Assembly (NCBI GenBank): GCA_028876585.1
Contig: JAGWRL010000174.1
Coordinates: 1 to 11,210 of the forward strand
Source of the DNA: Pseudomonadota bacterium
GTDB lineage: Bacteria; Pseudomonadota; Alphaproteobacteria; Rhizobiales; Beijerinckiaceae
Direction of reading: 5' to 3'
DNA: 11,210 nt
Below, piece after piece: positions 6,178-11,210 of this stretch. Positions within the stretch are counted from its first letter, which is position 1; every line of letters begins with the position of its first letter. The translations under genes and the position numbers were made by a program. Below the pieces are notes generated by a model. The model was not told the origin of the DNA, did no database searches, and saw only the letters and a program-made list of their open reading frames with translations.

Positions 6178-6224
6178 GGCGACAACCAATGACGGCGCGG
6201 CGCGCGCCTGATCGAGTTTGATTG

Positions 6225-8579
6225 ATGGGCAAGATCAGCGATATTCTCAAGACCATGGAATACGGCCCCGCGCCCGAGGCCGCCGACGCCGTGCGCGGCT
6301 GGCTGGAGGCGCGCAAGACCGGGTTTGGTTGTTTCATCGGCGGCGCTTTCTCAAGCCCCGGCGCCTTGTTCGACGTGCACGATCCCTCGACCGGGGCGAC
6401 GATCGCCCGCGTCACCCAGGGAAGCACCGCCGATATCGACGCGGCGGTCGCCGCCGCGCGCGCGGCGCAGCCGGGCTGGGCGGCCTTGTCCGGCCATGAG
6501 CGGGCGCGCTGTCTCTATGCGCTCGCAAGGCTGGTGCAGAAGCGCGAACGCTTCCTCAGCGTGCTGGAGAGCCTCGACAACGGCAAGCCGATCCGCGAGA
6601 CGCGCGATATCGACATCCCCCTCGTCGCGCGCCATTTCTACCATCACGCCGGCTGGGCCTCGTTGATCACAAGCGAGTTCCCCCATCATCGCCCGCTCGG
6701 CGTCTGCGGCCAGATCATCCCGTGGAATTTCCCGCTGCTGATGCTGGCCTGGAAGATCGCGCCGGCGCTCGCCTGCGGCAATGCGGTGGTGTTGAAGCCG
6801 GCCGAATACACGCCGCTGACGGCGCTCGCCTTCGCCGAGATCTGCGTCGAGGCGGGGCTGCCGGCGGGCGTGGTCAATATCGTCACCGGCGACGGCGCGA
6901 CCGGGGCGGCGCTGGTCGAGCACGACGGCGTCGACAAAATCGCCTTCACCGGCTCGACGGAAGTCGGCCGGTTGATCCGACGCGCCACCGCCGGCACAGG
7001 CAAGAAGCTGAGCCTGGAACTCGGCGGCAAATCGCCGTTCATCGTGTTCGACGATTGCGATCTCGACAGCGCGGTCGAGGGCGTGGTCGACGGCATCTTC
7101 TTCAATCAGGGACAGGTCTGCTGCGCCGGCTCGCGATTGCTGGTGGCCGAAAGCGTCGAGGCGCGTTTCCTCGCCCGGTTGAAGGCGCGCATGGCGGCGC
7201 TGACCATCGGCGCCCCGCTCGACAAATCGACCGACATCGGCGCCATCGTCGCGCCGGTGCAACTCGACCGCATCCGCGCGCTGGTCGAGGCCGGCCGCGC
7301 CGAGGGGGCGGAGATTTTTCAGCCCACGACAAAATTGCCGCAGGGCGGCTCGTTCTATCCGCCGACGCTGGCCTGTGGCGTCGAGCCCGCCAACATCCTC
7401 GCCCGCGAGGAGGTGTTCGGCCCGGTGCTGGCGACGATGACGTTCCGCACCCCCGACGAGGCGGCGCAACTCGCCAACAACAGCCGCTATGGCCTGGCCG
7501 CTTCGGTGTGGACCGAGAACGTCAACCGCGCCTACGAAGTCGCGGCGCGGTTGAAGGCCGGCGTGGTGTGGATCAACTCGACCAATCTGTTCGACGCCGG
7601 CGCGGCGTTCGGCGGCTATCGCGAGAGCGGTTTTGGCCGCGAGGGCGGACGCGAGGGGCTGGCCGAATATCTGGCGCTCGACCTGCCGCGCAGCCCCGTC
7701 GCCGCAGCGGCGCCGCATCTGAGCGCCGCCCCCGGCCCGGCCCCGGCGAGCGCCGGCATCGACCGCACGCCGAAGATGTATGTCGGCGGCAAGCAGGCGC
7801 GCCCCGACGCCGGCGCGGTCTATGCCGTGCGCGATCCGCAGGGTCGCGCGGTCGGCCACGCGGGCCTGGGCGGGCGCAAGGACATTCGCAACGCGGTCGA
7901 GGCGGCGACGAAAGCGAGCGGCTGGGCCGGCGCGACGGCGCATAACCGGGCGCAGGTGCTCTATTACATCGCCGAGAATCTGTCGGCGCGGGCGGACGAG
8001 TTTTCCGCCCGGCTCGCCGCCATGACCGGCGCGGACGGGCGCGCGGAGGTGGAGGCCGCGATCCGCCGGCTGTTCTTCTACGCCGGCTTTGCCGACAAAT
8101 TTGATGGCGCGGTGCGCGGGACGCAGAAGAAGTTCGTCACCCTGGCGATGAACGAACCCTATGGCGTGATGGGGATCGTCTGCCCCGACGAGGCGCCACT
8201 GCTGGCGCTGGTCTCGCTGGTCGCCCCTGCTATCGCGGTCGGCAATGCGGTGGTCGCCGTTCCCAGTGCGGCGCATCCGCTCGCCGCCACCGATTTCTAC
8301 ACCGTGCTCGATGCGTCCGACCTGCCCGACGGCGTCGTCAATATCGTCACCGGCGCGGCGGACGCGCTGGCGCTGACTTTGGCCGAGCATGACGGGGTCG
8401 ACGCGTTGTGGCGCGCCGGGCCTTCGGCGGGCGAGACGGCGCTGGAGGCGGCCTCTGCGGGCAACCTGAAGCCGACCTGGATGCTCGGCGCCGGCGTCGA
8501 CTGGACCCGCGCCGAGGGGCGCGAGTTCCTGCGCCGCGCCTGTCAGATCAAGACGATCTGGACGCCCTACGGCGAGTGA
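6225..8579 (+). CDS. Two-domain aldehyde dehydrogenase, ALDH16-like
   Basis: The product has 784 residues: a full catalytic NAD(P)-dependent aldehyde dehydrogenase domain (about 30-490), a short Ala/Pro linker (about 491-511) and an incomplete second domain (about 515-784). Domain one keeps N168 (IPWNFP), the general base E265 (LELGGKS) and the nucleophile C299 (GQVCCAGSR). Domain two repeats the opening of the fold (MYVGGKQARPD) but has PDEAP where PWNFP is expected, no LELGG glutamate and no catalytic cysteine, so it is a pseudo-domain. A catalytic domain plus dead second domain is the hallmark of ALDH16, whose second domain is thought to serve structure and assembly. Close to deoC it probably oxidises acetaldehyde or a related aldehyde. 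The ATG at 6225 was chosen; TTG at 6222 is possible. The ribosome-binding site is weak. Confidence 0.92.
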   Translation: MGKISDILKTMEYGPAPEAADAVRGWLEARKTGFGCFIGGAFSSPGALFDVHDPSTGATIARVTQGSTADIDAAVAAARAAQPGWAALSGHERARCLYALARLVQKRERFLSVLESLDNGKPIRETRDIDIPLVARHFYHHAGWASLITSEFPHHRPLGVCGQIIPWNFPLLMLAWKIAPALACGNAVVLKPAEYTPLTALAFAEICVEAGLPAGVVNIVTGDGATGAALVEHDGVDKIAFTGSTEVGRLIRRATAGTGKKLSLELGGKSPFIVFDDCDLDSAVEGVVDGIFFNQGQVCCAGSRLLVAESVEARFLARLKARMAALTIGAPLDKSTDIGAIVAPVQLDRIRALVEAGRAEGAEIFQPTTKLPQGGSFYPPTLACGVEPANILAREEVFGPVLATMTFRTPDEAAQLANNSRYGLAASVWTENVNRAYEVAARLKAGVVWINSTNLFDAGAAFGGYRESGFGREGGREGLAEYLALDLPRSPVAAAAPHLSAAPGPAPASAGIDRTPKMYVGGKQARPDAGAVYAVRDPQGRAVGHAGLGGRKDIRNAVEAATKASGWAGATAHNRAQVLYYIAENLSARADEFSARLAAMTGADGRAEVEAAIRRLFFYAGFADKFDGAVRGTQKKFVTLAMNEPYGVMGIVCPDEAPLLALVSLVAPAIAVGNAVVAVPSAAHPLAATDFYTVLDASDLPDGVVNIVTGAADALALTLAEHDGVDALWRAGPSAGETALEAASAGNLKPTWMLGAGVDWTRAEGREFLRRACQIKTIWTPYGE

Positions 8580-8637
8580 TCGCCGCTTGCATCGCGGCCC
8601 GATCCGGTTAGGGAAACAAGAAACGGAAGGAGCGCCC

Positions 8638-9423
8638 ATGTCGCGTCTGCTTGTGCCCGCAAAACCCTCGGCCGAGGGGATTTTGCATGACATCACGCCG
8701 CAGAGCGCCGGCTGGACCTATGTCGGCTTTGCCACCCGCAAGCTCGCCGGCGCGCCGGTCGAGATCGACACGCAGGAGCGCGAGCTTTGCCTCGTCGTGC
8801 TGTCGGGCCGGGCGCGGGTGAGCGCGGCGGGGTTCGATTCGGGCGAGATCGGCGAGCGGGCGGACGTGTTCTCCGGCCTGCCTTGGTCGGTCTATCTGCC
8901 GCCGCGCACGCGGGCGAAGGTCGAGGGCGAGGCGGAGATCGCGCTCTGCACCGCGCCGGCGACCGGCAAGCTGCCGGCGCGCGTGATCCCGCCCGGCGCG
9001 GTGGAGACGATGACGCGCGGCAAGGGGACCAACCTGCGCCACGTGCGCAACATCCTCTCCGAGACGGCGCAGGCCGAGAGCCTGCTGGTGGTTGAGGTGA
9101 TCACCCCGTCCGGCCATTGGTCGAGCTATCCCTCGCACAAGCACGATCAGGACAACCTGCCGCATGAATCCTTGCTGGAGGAGACCTACTATCACCGCCT
9201 CAACCCGCCGCAGGGTTTCGCCTTCCAGCGCGTCTACACAGACGATCGCTCGCTCGACGAGACGATGACGGTCGGCGACCGCGACGTGGTGCTGGTGCCC
9301 CGAGGCTACCACCCCTGCGCCGCCGCGCATGGCTACGAGCTATATTATCTCAACGTGATGGCGGGGCCGAAGCGCATCTGGCGCTTCCACAATGACCCCG
9401 CGCATGAATGGTTGATGGCGTAA
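8638..9423 (+). CDS. iolB: 5-deoxy-glucuronate isomerase
   Basis: The product has 261 residues, a double-cupin protein of the IolB family. In inositol catabolism IolB converts 5-deoxy-D-glucuronate to 2-deoxy-5-keto-D-gluconate in the cytoplasm. The conserved metal site is visible: H167 and H169 in SSYPSHKHD, a Glu of LLEETYYH (E181 or E182) and H225 in GYHPCAA. Length and the C-terminal YYLNVMAGPKRIW block are normal for the family. The ATG at 8638 has an excellent ribosome-binding site (GGAAGGAG, 8625-8632) and lies 58 bases after the dehydrogenase stop, in the same direction, so co-transcription is likely. No iolC, iolD, iolE, iolG or iolA gene is in the window, so the rest of the pathway must be elsewhere or the enzyme has another task here. 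It converges on dusA with only 30 bases between. Confidence 0.95.
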   Translation: MSRLLVPAKPSAEGILHDITPQSAGWTYVGFATRKLAGAPVEIDTQERELCLVVLSGRARVSAAGFDSGEIGERADVFSGLPWSVYLPPRTRAKVEGEAEIALCTAPATGKLPARVIPPGAVETMTRGKGTNLRHVRNILSETAQAESLLVVEVITPSGHWSSYPSHKHDQDNLPHESLLEETYYHRLNPPQGFAFQRVYTDDRSLDETMTVGDRDVVLVPRGYHPCAAAHGYELYYLNVMAGPKRIWRFHNDPAHEWLMA

Positions 9424-9453
9424 GGCCGGCCGCGCCAGGCGGGGAAAGTTGGC

Positions 9454-10449
9454 TCAGCCGGCCTGCGCCAGATCCTCGCGCCCGACCAGGCTCACCGCGC
9501 GGCGCAGCACGTCGAGCCCGGCGTCGCGCCTGACGGCCTCGGTGGCGAGGCAGCGGCGATAGAGCCGCGCGCCCGGCCGCCCGGCGAACAGGCCGAGCAG
9601 ATGGCGGGTGATGTCGTGCAGCCGGACGCCCGCCTCCAACTGATGCGCGACATAGGGCTCGTAGGCTTGCAGCGCCGCGAAGGCGTCGGCGTGGGGCGCC
9701 GGCGCGTCGAACAGGCGCGGGTCGACGTCGAGCAGCAACTCCGGGTTCTGATAGGCGGCGCGGCCGAACATGACGCCGTCGACATGAACCAGCGCGCCCG
9801 CCGCCGCGTCGAGATCGGCAAGTCCGCCGTTGAGCGAAATCGGCAGCGCGGGGTAGGCGCGCTTCAACTCGTAGACCAGGGGATAGTCGAGCGGCGGAAT
9901 GGTGCGGTTGTCCTTGGGGCTGAGGCCCTCCAGCCAGGCCTTGCGCGCATGGACGACGACCGCCGCCGCGCCCGCCGCCACGACGCGCTCGACCAGCGCG
10001 AACAGAGCGTCGCGCGGTTCCTGTTCGTCGACGCCGATGCGGCATTTGACCGTGACGGGAAGGACGGTCGCCGCGCGGATGGCGGCGACGCAATCGCCGA
10101 CCAGCTCCGGCTCGCGCATCAGGCAGGCGCCGAAACGGCCGCTCTGCACACGGTCGGACGGGCAGCCGCAATTCAGGTTGATCTCGTCATAGCCGAACTC
10201 GGCGCCGATGCGCGCGGCCTGCGCCAGCTTCTCCGGCTCGGCCCCGCCGAGTTGCAGCGCGACCGGGTGCTCGGCCGGCGCGAAGCCGATGAGCCGCTCG
10301 CGCGGGCCGTGGATTACGGCGTCGGCGGTGACCATCTCGGTATAGAGCCGGGCTTGGCGCGTCAGCGTGCGATGGAACGCCCGGCAATGCCGGTCGGTCC
10401 AATCCATCATCGGGGCAATACTGAATCTAAAGCCTTGATTTGGTGTCAT
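9454..10449 (-). CDS. dusA: tRNA-dihydrouridine synthase A
   Basis: The product has 331 residues, the usual DusA length. It is an FMN-dependent TIM-barrel enzyme that uses NADPH to reduce uridines in the D-loop of tRNA. Visible features are the N-terminal IAPMMDWTDRHCR (11-23), the catalytic C96 in NLNCGCPSDRVQ, K135 in TVKCR, H167 in VVVHARKAW and the FMN phosphate loop around NGGL (207-210) and GVMFGRAAY (225-233). The catalytic core is intact and the gene looks functional. The first 11 codons are A/T-rich at the third position (only 3 of 11 end in G or C), unlike the rest of the gene, and the DNA beyond the start is also less G+C-rich. The ribosome-binding site before the ATG is weak. The 5' end of dusA is a known insertion point for genomic islands. 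Confidence 0.96.
   Translation of the reverse strand: MTPNQGFRFSIAPMMDWTDRHCRAFHRTLTRQARLYTEMVTADAVIHGPRERLIGFAPAEHPVALQLGGAEPEKLAQAARIGAEFGYDEINLNCGCPSDRVQSGRFGACLMREPELVGDCVAAIRAATVLPVTVKCRIGVDEQEPRDALFALVERVVAAGAAAVVVHARKAWLEGLSPKDNRTIPPLDYPLVYELKRAYPALPISLNGGLADLDAAAGALVHVDGVMFGRAAYQNPELLLDVDPRLFDAPAPHADAFAALQAYEPYVAHQLEAGVRLHDITRHLLGLFAGRPGARLYRRCLATEAVRRDAGLDVLRRAVSLVGREDLAQAG
10381..10449. other. Possible island attachment region at the 5' end of dusA
   Basis: Composition changes inside dusA: codons from about residue 12 onward are G+C-rich, while codons 1-11 are A+T-rich and continuous in style with the DNA outside the gene. Next to the switch is a perfect inverted repeat, CCGGCA-A-TGCCGG (10381-10393), within the codons for DRHCR. 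Integrases of dusA-associated islands are known to insert at this end of the gene and to rebuild its start. The exact attachment core cannot be fixed from one side, and no integrase is seen in the 761 bases beyond. Confidence 0.4.
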
Positions 10450-10695
10450 TTTTTCTGGAGTCTCAATTTGCTATAACAGTCGTGTGCGCTCTGCTCTGTG
10501 CTGGCATACGACCCATTTCGCGGCCTTTCTATCGCTCACTGCACACGGAGCGCGCACGCTTTGGCGACATTCACTATGCTCCTATCTGGATCCTGACGAG
10601 CGCAGGTGCGACGCAAAGGACGATATGTCAACGCGACATTTGTGCGTCGCAAGGACGCGGAAGCGCTGGCTCAGCAAAACTGGACAGGACGATAA
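10450..10695. other. Gene-poor region between dusA and the IS3 remnant
   Basis: No convincing gene is seen in these 246 bases. Local G+C is lower than in the main genes (27 of 60 bases in 10441-10500). The dusA promoter must lie here, on the minus strand; TTATAG near 10474 could be a -10 element, but no clear -35 element was found. A structured inverted repeat at 10607-10651 is listed separately. Confidence 0.5.
10607..10651. repeat. Compound inverted repeat, two-tier hairpin
   Basis: The outer arms are TGCGACGCA (10607-10615) and TGCGTCGCA (10643-10651), a perfect 9-bp stem. Inside, ATGTC (10625-10629) and GACAT (10635-10639) form a second 5-bp stem with the loop AACGC. The unpaired sides are unequal (9 and 3 bases). 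It may be a small structured RNA, an operator or part of a mobile-element end. No flanking T-run argues for a terminator. Confidence 0.5.
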
Positions 10696-10893
10696 GTGGA
10701 TTTTCCGCCTGACAGCGGCGAATATCGCCGCGCTTCAGGTGAGATCAAGACGAGACGACCGCGCCGGAACCACACACCGGCTTTCAAGGCGAAGGTGGCC
10801 TTGGCCGCGTTGAAGGGCGGGAAGACGCTGAGGGAACTGGCGCAAGTGTTCGACATGCATCCCAACCAGATTACGGCCTGTCCCTCCCCATAG
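10696..10893 (+). pseudogene. IS3-family transposase orfA, truncated remnant
   Basis: The frame encodes RRPRRNHTPAFKAKVALAAL and then TLRELAQVFDMHPNQIT, the conserved N-terminal half of IS3-family OrfA with its helix-turn-helix. The match ends abruptly after NQIT at about 10875; the usual continuation (a Trp-Lys segment and the leucine zipper) is replaced by ACPSP and a stop at 10891-10893, and no orfB follows. At 10744 the codon where many OrfA proteins begin (M-K-T-R) is ATC, so the ordinary start may be lost; GTG 10696 opens the frame instead. A hairpin, GCGGCGA-ATA-TCGCCGC (10715-10731), lies in the 5' part. The element is cut and certainly not autonomous. Confidence 0.85.
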
Positions 10894-11164
10894 GCGATCG
10901 TCGATGCTGGGCAATGGCTCAGCGGTCTATCGAATCCAAATAACCCGCTCGCGCCGCGATGGACTTTTGACGCCAGGACGCGCTAGCGGCGATTCCGCTT
11001 TGGCGCCAACAACGGACATCGCTTCAATTCCACCTCGTTGGAATGCCTGACGGCTCAAACATTTGAGCGCTAGAGCATTCCGCGGTTTGATGGAATCGGC
11101 TGGGGGATTCCCAAGGTCGCGGTGATCTGATTCAATCTCCGAATTGGACGGAGGTTGGCGGGAA
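10894..11164. repeat. Non-coding stretch with clustered inverted repeats ahead of an IS630 transposase
   Basis: No gene was recognised in these 271 bases. At 11040-11081 a nested hairpin has outer arms GGAATGC/GCATTCC (11040-11046, 11075-11081) and inner arms GCTCAAA/TTTGAGC (11053-11059, 11062-11068), with symmetrical 6-base internal loops. Further pairs are ATTCCA/TGGAAT (11027-11032, 11039-11044) and GGAATC/GATTCC (11092-11097, 11106-11111). The part just before 11165 probably includes the left end of the IS630 element; CTCCG...CGGAG is visible at about 11137-11153. The exact terminal repeat cannot be set without the right end. Confidence 0.5.
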
Positions 11165-11210
11165 ATGGCGGCAGCTTATTCGCGAGATTTGCGCGAGCGA
11201 GTGATCGACG
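11165..11210 (+). CDS. IS630-family transposase, first 15 codons (cut by window edge)
   Basis: The ATG at 11165 opens MAAAYSRDLRERVID, which matches the very conserved start of IS630-family transposases (YS.DLRERV), where an N-terminal helix-turn-helix precedes the DDE catalytic domain. Only 15 codons are in view, so whether the gene is intact is unknown. These elements target TA dinucleotides. Confidence 0.75.
   Translation, partial: MAAAYSRDLRERVID

Noticed and set aside
6351..8696. A 781-codon open frame on the minus strand opposite the aldehyde dehydrogenase
   Set aside because: Its composition is low-complexity Arg/Ala/Gly/Asp and it overlaps a gene with intact catalytic motifs on the other strand.
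5135..9423. Idea that DeoC here replaces IolJ as the aldolase of inositol breakdown
   Set aside because: IolJ cleavage releases malonate semialdehyde and dihydroxyacetone phosphate, with the latter as aldol donor, whereas DeoC uses acetaldehyde as donor. The DeoC active-site residues are all standard, so a switch is not supported.
10440..10712. A 90-codon plus-strand frame crossing the dusA start
   Set aside because: It overlaps the dusA start and the IS3 remnant, has no recognisable motif and no ribosome-binding site that I can see.
10903..11049. A short plus-strand frame beginning MLGNGSAVYRIQ
   Set aside because: It has no family resemblance and no clear ribosome-binding site, and it ends inside the repeat cluster; probably chance.
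1..11210. CRISPR array, tRNA, rRNA or classical riboswitch
   Set aside because: No regularly spaced direct repeats, cloverleaf with CCA-end context, rRNA-like conserved segments or known aptamer cores were seen on either strand.

Overview
The window is a G+C-rich (about two thirds or more, by eye) bacterial chromosome segment. High GC3, the family members present (a LivM/substrate-binding protein pair ending and starting like those of Bradyrhizobium and Rhodopseudomonas relatives, a 330-residue-class DeoC, an ALDH16-type dehydrogenase) and the intergenic repeat styles point to an alphaproteobacterium, probably Hyphomicrobiales. The genus cannot be decided from the sequence alone.

Layout. (1) 1-1999, minus strand: a tightly packed operon of a secreted metallophosphoesterase, a small periplasmic c-type cytochrome, an ECF sigma factor and the start of its likely anti-sigma factor. 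Two of the three junctions are 4-base ATGA overlaps. A good ECF-type promoter (GGAATAA, 16 bases, GTCTATC) lies upstream of the first gene, so the sigma factor probably drives its own operon. (2) 2187-4596, plus strand: a LivM-type ABC permease and a periplasmic substrate-binding protein, without the LivH, LivG and LivF partners that such a transporter needs. (3) 4600-5070: a small DUF559 endonuclease-like gene with a shortened core, flanked by two hairpins with identical 9-bp arms. (4) 5135-9423, plus strand: deoC, a two-domain ALDH16-like aldehyde dehydrogenase and iolB. DeoC releases acetaldehyde and the dehydrogenase is the obvious enzyme to oxidise it. IolB belongs to inositol catabolism, yet no other iol gene is visible. 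(5) 9454-10449, minus strand: dusA, whose first 11 codons differ sharply in base composition from the rest. (6) 10450-11210: an A+T-richer, gene-poor stretch with inverted repeats, a broken IS3-family orfA and the first codons of an IS630-family transposase.

Most of the window is recognisable housekeeping or accessory metabolism. The parts most worth a second look are the dusA 5' junction with the mobile-element debris beside it, the DUF559 gene between matched hairpins, the self-regulated sigma/cytochrome/phosphoesterase operon, and the unusual deoC-ALDH16-iolB grouping.
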